This document shows, one piece after another, positions 46,501-60,471 of a stretch of 64,000 nt of DNA. The DNA comes from Nemertoderma westbladi (lineage: Eukaryota > Xenacoelomorpha > Nemertodermatida > Nemertodermatidae). The first letter of the stretch is position 1. Each line of letters begins with the position of its first letter. Below the pieces are notes generated by a model. The model saw only the letters and a program-made list of their open reading frames with translations, was not told where the DNA came from and did not search any database. The position numbers and the translations under genes are program-made. Location: contig JAUCBJ010007484.1 in NCBI GenBank assembly GCA_032718475.1, forward strand, positions 1 through 64,000, in the 5' to 3' direction.

Positions 46501-49500
46501 TTAGAACCATAACCGGGTGTATGATTGTAGGATGTATGTTTGAGTGTAGACTTTAGAACCATAACAGGGTGTATGATTGTAGGATGTATGTTTGAGTGTA
46601 GACTTTAGAACCATAACAGGGTGTATGATTGTAGGATGTATGTTTGAGTGTAGACTTTAGAACCATAACAGGGTGTATGATTGTAGGATGTATGTTTGAG
46701 TGTAGACTTTAGAACCATAACAGGGTGTATGATTGTAGGATGTATGTTTGAGTGTAGACTTTAGAACCATAACAGGATGTATGATTGTAGGATGTATGTT
46801 TGAGTGTAGACTTTAGAACCATAACAGGGTGTATGATTGTAGGATGTATGTTTGAGTGTAGACTTTAGAACCATAACAGGGTGTATGATTGTAGGATGTA
46901 TGTTTGAGTGTAGTCTTTAGAACCATAACAGGATGTATGATTGTAGGAAGTATGTTTGAGTGTAGTCTTTAGAACCATAACAGGATGTATGATTGTAGGA
47001 TGTATGTTTGAGTGTAGATTTTAGAACCATAACAGGGTGTATGATTGTAGGATGTATGTTTGAGTGTAGACTTTAGAACCATAACAGGGTGTATGATTGT
47101 AGGATGTATGTTTGAGTGTAGACGTTAGAACCATAACAGGATGTATGATTGTAGGAAGTATGTTTGAGTGTAGTCTTTAGAACCATAACAGGGTGTATGA
47201 TTGTAGGATGTATGTTTGAGTGTAGACGTTAGAACCATAACAGGATGTATGATTGTAGGAAGTATGTTTGAGTGTAGTCTTTAGAACCATAACAGGGTGT
47301 ATGATTGTAGGATGTATGTTTGAGTGTAGACTTTAGAACCATAACAGGGTGTATGATTGTAGGATGTATGTTTGAGTGTAGACGTTAGAACCATAACAGG
47401 ATGTATGATTGTAGGAAGTATGTTTGAGTGTAGTCTTTAGAACCATAACAGGGTGTATGATTGTAGGATGTATGTTTGAGTGTAGACTTTAGAACCATAA
47501 CAGGGTGTATGATTGTAGATTGTAGGATGTATGTTTGAGTGTAGACTTTAGAACCATAACAGGATGTATGATTGTAGGATGTATGTTTGAGTGTAGACTT
47601 TAGAACCATAACAGGGTGTATGATTGTAGGATGTATGTTTGAGTGTAGACGTTAGAACCATAACAGGGTGTATGATTGTAGGATGTATGTTTGAGTGTAG
47701 ACTTTAGAACCATAACAGGGTGTATGATTGTAGGATGTATGTTTGAGTGTAGACGTTAGAACCATAACAGGGTGTATGATTGTAGGATGTATGTTTGAGT
47801 GTAGACGTTAGAACCATAACAGGGTGTATGATTGTAGGATGTATGTTTGAGTGTAGACTTTAGAACCATAACAGGGTGTATGATTGTAGGATGTATGTTT
47901 GAGTGTAGACGTTAGAACCATAACAGGGTGTATGATTGTAGGATGTATGTTTGAGTGTAGACTTTAGAACCATAACAGGGTGTATGATTGTAGGATGTAT
48001 GTTTGAGTGTAGACTTTAGAACCATAACAGGGTGTATGATTGTAGATTGTAGGATGTATGTTTGAGTGTAGACTTTAGAACCATAACAGGATGTATGATT
48101 GTAGGATGTATGTTTGAGTGTAGACTTTAGAACCATAACAGGGTGTATGATTGTAGGATGTATGTTTGAGTGTAGACGTTAGAACCATAACAGGATGTAT
48201 GATTGTAGGAAGTATGTTTGAGTGTAGTCTTTAGAACCATAACAGGGTGTATGATTGTAGGATGTATGTTTAAGTGTAGACTTTAGAACCATAACAGGGT
48301 GTATGATTGTAGATTGTAGGATGTATGTTTGTGTGTAGACTTTAGAACCATAACAGGATGTATGATTGTAGGATGTATGTTTGAGTGTAGACTTTAGAAC
48401 CATAACAGGGTGTATGATTGTAGGATGTATGTTTGAGTGTAGACGTTAGAACCATAACAGGGTGTATGATTGTAGGATGTATGTTTGAGTGTAGACTTTA
48501 GAACCATAACAGGGTGTATGATTGTAGGATGTATGTTTGAGTGTAGACGTTAGAACCATAACAGGGTGTATGATTGTAGGATGTATGTTTGAGTGTAGAC
48601 TTTAGAACCATAACAGGGTGTATGATTGTAGATTGTAGGATGTATGTTTGAGTGTAGACTTTAGAACCATAACAGGGTGTATGATTGTAGGATGTATGTT
48701 TGAGTGTAGACGTTAGAACCATAACAGGGTGTATGATTGTAGGATGTATGTTTGAGTGTAGACTTTAGAACCATAACAGGGTGTATGATTGTAGATTGTA
48801 GGATGTATGTTTGAGTGTAGACTTTAGAACCATAACAGGATGTATGATTGTAGGATGTATGTTTGAGTGTAGACTTTAGAACCATAACAGGGTGTATGAT
48901 TGTAGGATGTATGTTTGAGTGTAGACGTTAGAACCATAACAGGGTGTATGATTGTAGGATGTATGTTTGAGTGTAGACTTTAGAACCATAACAGGATGTA
49001 TGATTGTAGGAAGTATGTTTGAGTGTAGTCTTTAGAACCATAACAGGGTGTATGATTGTAGGATGTATGTTTGAGTGTAGACTTTAGAACCATAACAGGG
49101 TGTATGATTGTAGGATGTATGTTTGAGTGTAGACGTTAGAACCATAACAGGGTGTATGATTGTAGGATGTATGTTTGAGTGTAGACTTTAGAACCATAAC
49201 AGGGTGTATGATTGTAGGATGTATGTTTGAGTGTAGTCTTTAGAACCATAACAGGGTGTATGATTGTAGGATGTAGTATGTTTGAGTGTAGACTTTAGAA
49301 CCCTAACAGGATGTATGATTGTAGGATGTATGTTTGAGTGTAGACTTTAGAACCATAACAGGATGTATGATTGTAGGAAGTATGTTTGAGTGTAGTCTTT
49401 AGAACCATAACAGGGTGTATGATTGTAGGATGTATGTTTGAGTGTAGACTTTAGAACCATAACAGGGTGTATGATTGTAGGATGTATGTTTGAGTGTAGA

Positions 49501-52500
49501 CTTTAGAACCATAACAGGGTGTATGATTGTAGGATGTATGTTTGAGTGTAGTCTTTAGAACCATAACAGGGTGTATGATTGTAGGATGTAGTATGTTTGA
49601 GTGTAGACTTTAGAACCATAACAGGATGTATGATTGTAGGATGTATGTTTGAGTGTAGACTTTAGAACCATAACAGGATGTATGATTGTAGGATGTAGTA
49701 TGTTTGAGTGTAGACTTTAGAACCATAACAGGGTGTATGATTGTAGGATGTATGTTTGAGTGTAGATTTTAGAACCATAACAGGGTGTATGATTGTAGGA
49801 TGTATGTTTGAGTGTAGACTTTAGAACCATAACAGGGTGTATGATTGTAGGATGTATGTTTGAGTGTAGACTTTAGAACCATAACAGGATGTATGATTGT
49901 AGGAAGTATGTTTGAGTGTAGACTTTAGAACCATAACAGGATGTATGATTGTAGGATGTAGTATGTTTGAGTGTAGACTTTAGAACCATAACAGGGTGTA
50001 TGATTGTAGGATGTATGTTTGAGTGTAGACTTTAGAACCATAACAGGATGAATGATTGTAGGAAGTATGTTTGAGTGTAGACTTTAGAACCATAACAGGG
50101 TGAATGATTGTAGGATGTAGTATGTTTGAGTGTAGTCTTTAGAACCATAACAGGGTGTATGATTGTAGGATGTAGTATGTTTGAGTGTAGACTTTAGAAC
50201 CATAACAGGGTGTATGATAGTAGGATGTAGTATGTTTGAGTGTAGACTTTAGAACCATAACAGGGTGTATGATTGTAGGAAGTATGTTTGAGTGTAGTCT
50301 TTAAAAGCATAACAGGATGAATGATTGTAGGAAGTATGTTTGAGTGTAGACTTTAGAACCATAACAGGGTGAATGATTGTAGGATGTAGTATGTTTGAGT
50401 GTAGACTTTAGAACCATAACAGGGTGTATGATTGTAGGATGTATGTTTGAGTGTAGACTTTAGAACCATAACAGGATGAATGATTGTAGGAAGTATGTTT
50501 GAGTGTAGACTTTAGAACCATAACAGGGTGAATGATTGTAGGATGTAGTATGTTTGAGTGTAGTCTTTAGAACCATAACAGGGTGTATGATTGTAGGATG
50601 TAGTATGTTTGAGTGTAGACTTTAGAACCATAACAGGATGTATGATTGTAGGAAGTATGTTTGAGTGTAGTCTTTAAAAGCATAACAGGGTGTATGATTG
50701 TAGGAAGTATGTTTGAGTGTAGTCTTTAGAACCATAACAGGGTGTATGATTGTAGGATGTAGTATGTTTGAGTGTAGACTTTAGAACCATAACAGGGTGT
50801 ATGATTATAGGATGTATGTTTGAGTGTAGTCTTTAGAACCATAACAGGGTGTATGATTGTAGGATGTATGTTTGAGTGTAGACTTTAGAACCATAACAGG
50901 GTGTATGATTGTAGGATGTATGTTTGAGTGTAGACTTTAGAACCATAACAGGGTGTATGATTGTAGGAAGTATGTTTGAGTGTAGTCTTTAGAACCATAA
51001 CAGGGTGTATGATTGTAGGATGTATGTTTGAGTGTAGACTTTAGAACCATAACAGGGTGTATGATTGTAGGATGTAGTATGTTTGAGTGTAGACTTTAGA
51101 ACCATAACAGGGTGTATGATTGTAGGATGTAGTATGTTTGAGTGTAGACTTTAGAACCATAACAGGGTGTATGATTGTAGGAAGTATGTTTGAGTGTAGA
51201 CTTTAGAACCATAACAGGGTGTATGATTGTAGGATGTAGTATGTTTGAGTGTAGACTTTAGAACCATAACAGGGTGTATGATTGTAGGAAGTATGTTTGA
51301 GTGTAGACTTTAGAACCATAACAGGGTGAATGATTGTAGGAAGTATGTTTGAGTGTAGTCTTTAGAACCATAACAGGGTGTATGATTGTAGGATGTATGT
51401 TTGTGTGTAGACTTTAGAACCATAACAGGGTGTATGATTGTAGGATGTAGTATGTTTGAGTGTAGACTTTAGAACCATAACAGGGTGTATGATTGTAGGA
51501 AGTATGTTTGAGTGTAGACTTTAGAACCATAACAGGGTGTATGATTGTAGGATGTAGTATGTTTGAGTGTAGACTTTAGAACCATAACAGGGTGTATGAT
51601 TGTAGGAAGTATGTTTGAGTGTAGACTTTAGAACCATAACAGGGTGTATGATTGTAGGAAGTATGTTTGAGTGTAGACTTTAGAACCATAACAGGGTGAA
51701 TGATTGTAGGAAGTATGTTTGAGTGTAGTCTTTAGAACCATAACAGGGTGTATGATTGTAGGATGTATGTTTGTGTGTAGACTTTAGAACCATAACAGGG
51801 TGTATGATTGTAGGATGTAGTATGTTTGAGTGTAGACTTTAGAACCATAACAGGGTGTATGATTGTAGGAAGTATGTTTGAGTGTAGACTTTAGAACCAT
51901 AACAGGGTGTATGATTGTAGGATGTATGTTTGAGTGTAGACTTTAGAACCATAACAGGGTGTATGATTGTAGGAAGTATGTTTGAGTGTAGACTTTAGAA
52001 CCATAACAGGGTGTATGATTGTAGGATGTAGTATGTTTGAGTGTAGACTTTAGAACCATAACAGGGTGTATGATTGTAGGAAGTATGTTTGAGTGTAGAC
52101 TTTAGAACCATAACAGGGTGTATGATTGTAGGAAGTATGTTTGAGTGTAGTCTTTAGAACCATAACAGGGTGTATGATTGTAGATTGTAGGAAGTATGTT
52201 TGAGTGTAGACTTTAGAACCATAACAGGGTGTATGATTGTAGGATGTAGTATGTTTGAGTGTAGACTTTAGAACCATAACAGGATGTATGATTGTAGGAT
52301 GTATGTTTGAGTGTAGACTTTAGAACCATAACAGGGTGTATGATTGTAGGAAGTATGTTTGAGTGTAGACTTTAGAACCATAACAGGGTGTATGATTGTA
52401 GGATGTAGTATGTTTGAGTGTAGACTTTAGAACCATAACAGGGTGTATGATTGTAGGAAGTATGTTTGAGTGTAGACTTTAGAACCATAACAGGGTGTAT

Positions 52501-55500
52501 GATTGTAGGAAGTATGTTTGAGTGTAGTCTTTAGAACCATAATAGGGTGTATGATTGTAGGATGTATGTTTGAGTGTAGACTTTAGAACCATAACAGGGT
52601 GTATGATTGTAGGAAGTATGTTTGAGTGTAGTCTTTAGAACCATAACAGGGTGTATGATTGTAGGAAGTATGTTTGAGTGTAGACTTTAGAACCATAACA
52701 GGGTGTATGATTGTAGGATGTAGTATGTTTGAGTGTAGACTTTAGAACCATAACAGGATGTATGATTGTAGGATGTATGTTTGAGTGTAGACTTTAGAAC
52801 CATAACAGGGTGAATGATTGTAGGATGTATGTTTGAGTGTAGACTTTAGAACCATAACAGGGTGTATGATTGTAGGATGTATGTTTGAGTGTAGACTTTA
52901 GAACCATAACAGGGTGTATGATTGTAGGATGTAGTATGTTTGAGTGTAGACTTTAGAACCATAACAGGATGTATGATTGTAGGATGTATGTTTGAGTGTA
53001 GACTTTAGAACCATAACAGGGTGAATGATTGTAGGATGTATGTTTGAGTGTAGACTTTAGAACCATAACAGGGTGTATGATTGTAGGATGTATGTTTGAG
53101 TGTAGACTTTAGAACCATAACAGGGTGAATGATTGTAGGAAGTATGTTTGAGTGTAGTCTTTAGAACCATAACAGGGTGTATGATTGTAGGAAGTATGTT
53201 TGAGTGTAGTCTTTAGAACCATAACAGGGTGTATGATTGTAGGAAGTATGTTTGAGTGTAGTCTTTAGAACCATAACAGGGTGTATGATTGTAGGATGTA
53301 GTATGTTTGAGTGTAGACTTTAGAACCATAACAGGGTGTATGATTGTAGATTGTAGGATGTATGTTTGAGTGTAGTCTTTAGAACCATAACAGGGTGTAT
53401 GATTGTAGGATGTATGTTTGAGTGTAGACTTTAGAACCATAACAGGGTGTATGATTGTAGGATGTATGTTTGAGTGTAGACTTTAGAACCATAACAGGAT
53501 GTATGATTGTAGGATGTAGTATGTTTGAGTGTAGACTTTAGAACCATAACAGGGTGTATGATTGTAGGAAGTATGTTTGAGTGTAGTCTTTAGAACCATA
53601 ACAGGGTGTATGATTGTAGGATGTATGTTTGAGTGTAGACTTTAGAACCATAACAGGATGTATGATTGTAGGATGTAGTATGTTTGAGTGTAGACTTTAG
53701 AACCATAACAGGGTGTATGATTGTAGGAAGTATGTTTGAGTGTAGACTTTAGAACCATAACAGGGTGTATGATTGTAGATTGTAGGATGTATGTTTGAGT
53801 GTAGTCTTTAGAACCATAACAGGGTGTATGATTGTAGGATGTATGTTTGAGTGTAGACTTTAGAACCATAACAGGGTGTATGATTGTAGGATGTATGTTT
53901 GAGTGTAGACTTTAGAACCATAACAGGATGTATGATTGTAGGATGTAGTATGTTTGAGTGTAGACTTTAGAACCATAACAGGGTGTATGATTGTAGGAAG
54001 TATGTTTGAGTGTAGTCTTTAGAACCATAACAGGGTGTATGATTGTAGGATGTATGTTTGAGTGTAGACTTTAGAACCATAACAGGGTGTATGATTGTAG
54101 GAAGTATGTTTGAGTGTAGTCTTTAGAACCATAACAGGGTGTATGATTGTAGATTGTAGGATGTATGTTTGAGTGTAGTCTTTAGAACCATAACAGGGTG
54201 TATGATTGTAGGATGTATGTTTGAGTGTAGACTTTAGAACCATAACAGGGTGTATGATTGTAGGATGTATGTTTGAGTGTAGACTTTAGAACCATAACAG
54301 GGTGTATGATTGTAGGATGTATGTTTGAGTGTAGACTTTAGAACCATAACAGGATGTATGATTGTACGATGTAGTATGTTTGAGTGTAGACTTTAGAACC
54401 ATAACAGGGTGTATGATTGTAGGAAGTATGTTTGAGTGTAGTCTTTAGAACCATAACAGGGTGTATGATTGTAGGATGTATGTTTGAGTGTAGACTTTAG
54501 AACCATAACAGGGTGTATGATTGTAGGAAGTATGTTTGAGTGTAGTCTTTAGAACCATAACAGGGTGTATGATTGTAGGATGTAGTATGTTTGAGTGTAG
54601 ACTTTAGAACCATAACAGGGTGTATGATTGTAGATTGTAGGATGTATGTTTGAGTGTAGTCTTTAGAACTATAACAGGGTGTATGATTGTAGGATGTATG
54701 TTTGAGTGTAGACTTTAGAACCATAACAGGGTGTATGATTGTAGGAAGTATGTTTGAGTGTAGTCTTTAGAACCATAACAGGGTGTATGATTGTAGGAAG
54801 TATGTTTGAGTGTAGTCTTTAGAACCATAACAGGGTGTATGATTGTAGGATGTATGTTTGAGTGTAGACTTTAGAACCATAACAGGGTGTATGATTGTAG
54901 GAAGTATGTTTGAGTGTAGTCTTTAGAACCATAACAGGGTGTATGATTGTAGGAAGTATGTTTGAGTGTAGTCTTTAGAACCATAACAGGGTGTATGATT
55001 GTAGGATGTATGTTTGAGTGTAGACTTTAGAACCATAACAGGGTGTATGATTGTAGAAAGTATGTTTGAGTGTAGTCTTTAGAACCATAACAGGGTGTAT
55101 GATTGTAGATTGTAGGATGTATGTTTGAGTGTAGTCTTTAGAACTATAACAGGGTGTATGATTGTAGGATGTATGTTTGAGTGTAGACTTTAGAACCATA
55201 ACAGGGTGTATGATTGTAGGAAGTATGTTTGAGTGTAGTCTTTAGAACCATAACAGGGTGTATGATTGTAGGATGTATGTTTGAGTGTAGACTTTAGAAC
55301 CATAACAGGGTGTATGATTGTAGGAAGTATGTTTGAGTGTAGTCTTTAGAACCATAACAGGGTGTATGATTGTAGGAAGTATGTTTGAGTGTAGTCTTTA
55401 GAACCATAACAGGGTGTATGATTGTAGGAAGTATGTTTGAGTGTAGACTTTAGAACCATAACAGGGTGTATGATTGTAGGATGTAGTATGTTTGAGTGTA

Positions 55501-56537
55501 GACTTTAGAACCATAACAGGATGTATGATTGTAGGATGTAGTATGTTTGAGTGTAGACTTTAGAACCATAACAGGGTGTATGATTGTAGGATGTATGTTT
55601 GAGTGTAGTCTTTAGAACCATAACAGGGTGTATGATTGTAGGATGTAGTATGTTTGAGTGTAGACTTTAGAACCATAACAGGATGTATGATTGTAGGATG
55701 TAGTATGTTTGAGTGTAGACTTTAGAACCATAACAGGGTGTATGATTGTAGGATGTATGTTTGAGTGTAGTCTTTAGAACCATAACAGAGTGTATGATTG
55801 TAGGAAGTATGTTTGAGTGTAGTCTTTAGAACCATAACAGGGTGTATGATTGTAGGATGTAGTATGTTTGAGTGTAGACTTTAGAACCATAACAGGGTGT
55901 ATGATTGTAGGATGTATGTTTGAGTGTAGTCTTTAGAACCATAACAGAGTGTATGATTGTAGGAAGTATGTTTGAGTGTAGTCTTTAGAACCATAACAGG
56001 GTGTATGATTGTAGGATGTAGTATGTTTGAGTGTAGACTTTAGAACCATAACAGGGTGTATGATTGTAGGATGTATGTTTGAGTGTAGTCTTTAGAACCA
56101 TAACAGAGTGTATGATTGTAGGAAGTATGTTTGAGTGTAGTCTTTAGAACCATAACAGGGTGTATGATTGTAGGATGTAGTATGTTTGAGTGTAGACTTT
56201 AGAACCATAACAGGGTGTATGATTGTAGAATGTATGTTTGAGTGTAGTCTTTAGAACCATAACAGGGTGTATGATTGTAGATTGTAGGATGTATGTTTGA
56301 GTGTAGACTTTAGAACCATAACAGTGTGTATGATTGTAGGATGTATGTTTGAGTGTAGTCTTTAGAACCATAACAGAGTGTATGATTGTAGGAAGTATGT
56401 TTGAGTGTAGTCTTTAGAACCATAACAGGGTGTATGATTGTAGATTGTAGGATGTATGTTTGAGTGTAGACTTTAGAACCATAACAGTGTGTATGATTGT
56501 AGGATGTATGTTTGAGTGTAGTCTTTAGAACCATAAC

Positions 56538-57395
56538 AGGATGTATGATTGTAGAATGTATGTTTGAGTGTAGTCTTTAGAACCATAACAGGGTGTATGA
56601 TTGTAGGATGTAGTATGTTTGAGTGTAGACTTTAGAACCATAACAGGGTGTATGATTGTAGAATGTATGTTTGAGTGTAGTCTTTAGAACCATAACAGGG
56701 TGTATGATTGTAGGATGTATGTTTGAGTGTAGACTTTAGAACCATAACAGGGTGTATGATTGTAGATTGTAGGAAGTATGTTTGAGTGTAGACTTTAGAA
56801 CCATAACAGGGTGTATGATTGTAGGATGTATGTTTGAGTGTAGACTTTAGAACCATAACAGGATGTATGATTGTAGGATGTAGTATGTTTGAGTGTAGAC
56901 TTTAGAACCATAACAGGGTGTATGATTGTAGGATGTATGTTTGAGTGTAGTCTTTAGAACCATAACAGGATGTATGATTGTAGAATGTATGTTTGAGTGT
57001 AGTCTTTAGAACCATAACAGGGTGTATGATTGTAGGATGTAGTATGTTTGAGTGTAGACTTTAGAACCATAACAGGGTGTATGATTGTAGAATGTATGTT
57101 TGAGTGTAGTCTTTAGAACCATAACAGGGTGTATGATTGTAGGATGTATGTTTGAGTGTAGACTTTAGAACCATAACAGGGTGTATGATTGTAGATTGTA
57201 GGAAGTATGTTTGAGTGTAGACTTTAGAACCATAACAGGGTGTATGATTGTAGGATGTATGTTTGAGTGTAGACTTTAGAACCATAACAGGATGTATGAT
57301 TGTAGGATGTAGTATGTTTGAGTGTAGACTTTAGAACCATAACAGGGTGTATGATTGTAGGATGTATGTTTGAGTGTAGTCTTTAGAACCATAAC
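56538..57395. repeat. 429-bp higher-order tandem duplication in satellite B
   Basis: The block starting at AGGATG 56538 repeats at 56967 with the same order of monomer variants, including a TTGTAGAATG monomer, a 55-bp monomer and a 59-bp monomer. The match ends about 57395. Confidence 0.85.
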
Positions 57396-59581
57396 AGAGT
57401 GTATGATTGTAGGAAGTATGTTTGAGTGTAGTCTTTAGAACCATAACAGGGTGTATGATTGTAGGATGTAGTATGTTTGAGTGTAGACTTTAGAACCATA
57501 ACAGGGTGTATGATTGTAGAATGTATGTTTGAGTGTAGTCTTTAGAACCATAACAGGGTGTATGATTGTAGATTGTAGGATGTATGTTTGAGTGTAGACT
57601 TTAGAACCATAACAGTGTGTATGATTGTAGGATGTATGTTTGAGTGTAGTCTTTAGAACCATAACAGAGTGTATGATTGTAGGAAGTATGTTTGAGTGTA
57701 GTCTTTAGAACCATAACAGGGTGTATGATTGTAGATTGTAGGATGTATGTTTGAGTGTAGACTTTAGAACCATAACAGTGTGTATGATTGTAGGATGTAT
57801 GTTTGAGTGTAGTCTTTAGAACCATAACAGGGTGTATGATTGTAGAATGTATGTTTGAGTGTAGTCTTTAGAACCATAACAGGGTGTATGATTGTAGGAT
57901 GTAGTATGTTTGAGTGTAGACTTTAGAACCATAACAGGGTGTATGATTGTAGAATGTATGTTTGAGTGTAGTCTTTAGAACCATAACAGGGTGTATGATT
58001 GTAGGATGTATGTTTGAGTGTAGACTTTAGAACCATAACAGGGTGTATGATTGTAGGATGTATGTTTGAGTGTAGACTTTAGAACCATAACAGGGTGTAT
58101 GATTGTAGGAAGTATGTTTGAGTGTAGTCTTTAGAACCATAACAGGGTGTATGATTGTAGGATGTATGTTTGAGTGTAGTCTTTAGAACCATAACAGGGT
58201 GTATGATTGTAGGATGTATGTTTGAGTGTAGACTTTAGAACCATAACAGGGTGTATGATTGTAGGATGTATGTTTGAGTGTAGACTTTAGAACCATAACA
58301 GGGTGTATGATTGTAGAATGTATGTTTGAGTGTAGTCTTTAGAACCATAACAGGGTGTATGATTGTAGGATGTAGTATGTTTGAGTGTAGTCTTTAGAAC
58401 CATAACAGGGTGTATGATTGTAGGATGTATGTTTGAGTGTAGACTTTAGAACCATAACAGGGTGTATGATTGTAGGAAGTATGTTTGAGTGTAGTCTTTA
58501 GAACCATAACAGGGTGTATGATTGTAGGATGTAGTATGTTTGAGTGTAGACTTTAGAACCATAACAGGGTGTATGATTGTAGAATGTATGTTTGAGTGTA
58601 GTCTTTAGAACCATAACAGGGTGTATGATTGTAGGAAGTATGTTTGAGTGTAGTCTTTAGAACCATAACAGGGTGTATGATTGTAGGAAGTATGTTTGAG
58701 TGTAGTCTTTAGAACCATAACAGGGTGTATGATTGTAGGATGTAGTATGTTTGAGTGTAGACTTTAGAACCATAACAGGGTGTATGATTGTAGAATGTAT
58801 GTTTGAGTGTAGTCTTTAGAACCATAACAGGGTGTATGATTGTAGGAAGTATGTTTGAGTGTAGTCTTTAGAACCATAACAGGGTGTATGATTGTAGGAA
58901 GTATGTTTGAGTGTAGACTTTAGAACCATAACAGGATGAATGATTGTAGGAAGTATGTTTGAGTGTAGACTTTAGAACCATAACAGGGTGTATGATTGTA
59001 GGAAGTATGTTTGAGTGTAGTCTTTAGAACCATAACAGGGTGTATGATTGTAGGATGTAGTATGTTTGAGTGTAGACTTTAGAACCATAACAGGGTGTAT
59101 GATTGTAGAATGTATGTTTGAGTGTAGTCTTTAGAACCATAACAGGGTGTATGATTGTAGGAAGTATGTTTGAGTGTAGTCTTTAGAACCATAACAGGGT
59201 GTATGATTGTAGGATGTAGTATGTTTGAGTGTAGACTTTAGAACCATAACAGGGTGTATGATTGTAGGATGTAGTATGTTTGAGTGTAGACTTTAGAACC
59301 ATAACAGGGTGTATGATTGTAGGAAGTATGTTTGAGTGTAGTCTTTAGAACCATAACAGGGTGTATGATTGTAGGAAGTATGTTTGAGTGTAGTCTTTAG
59401 AACCATAACAGGGTGTATGATTGTAGGAAGTATGTTTGAGTGTAGTCTTTAGAACCATAACAGGGTGTATGATTGTAGGATGTAGTATGTTTGAGTGTAG
59501 ACTTTAGAACCATAACAGGGTGTATGATTGTAGAATGTATGTTTGAGTGTAGTCTTTAGAACCATAACAGGGTGTATGATT

Positions 59582-60471
59582 GTAGGAAGTATGTTTGAGT
59601 GTAGTCTTTAGAACCATAACAGGGTGTATGATTGTAGGATGTATGTTTGAGTGTAGACGTTAGAACCATAACAGGGTGTATGATTGTAGGATGTATGTTT
59701 GAGTGTAGACTTTAGAACCATAACAGGGTGTATGATTGTAGGATGTATGTTTGAGTGTAGACTTTAGAACCATAACATGGTGTATGATTGTAGGATGTAT
59801 GTTTGAGTGTAGACTTTAGAACCATAACAGGGTGTATGATTGTAGGATGTAGTATGTTTGAGTGTAGACTTTAGAACCATAACAGGGTGTATGATTGTAG
59901 GAAGTATGTTTGAGTGTAGACTTTAGAACCATAACAGGGTGTATGATTGTAGGAAGTATGTTTGAGTGTAGTCTTTAGAACCATAACAGGGTGTATGATT
60001 GTAGGAAGTATGTTTGAGTGTAGTCTTTAGAACCATAACAGGGTGTATGATTGTAGGAAGTATGTTTGAGTGTAGTCTTTAGAACCATAACAGGGTGTAT
60101 GATTGTAGGATGTATGTTTGAGTGTAGACGTTAGAACCATAACAGGGTGTATGATTGTAGGATGTATGTTTGAGTGTAGACTTTAGAACCATAACAGGGT
60201 GTATGATTGTAGGATGTATGTTTGAGTGTAGACTTTAGAACCATAACATGGTGTATGATTGTAGGATGTATGTTTGAGTGTAGACTTTAGAACCATAACA
60301 GGGTGTATGATTGTAGGATGTAGTATGTTTGAGTGTAGACTTTAGAACCATAACAGGGTGTATGATTGTAGGAAGTATGTTTGAGTGTAGACTTTAGAAC
60401 CATAACAGGGTGTATGATTGTAGGAAGTATGTTTGAGTGTAGTCTTTAGAACCATAACAGGGTGTATGATT
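59582..60471. repeat. 471-bp higher-order tandem duplication in satellite B
   Basis: The rare ATAACATGG variant at 59772 recurs at 60243, and GACGTTAG at 59656 recurs at 60127, both 471 bp apart, with matching monomer order between. Confidence 0.83.
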
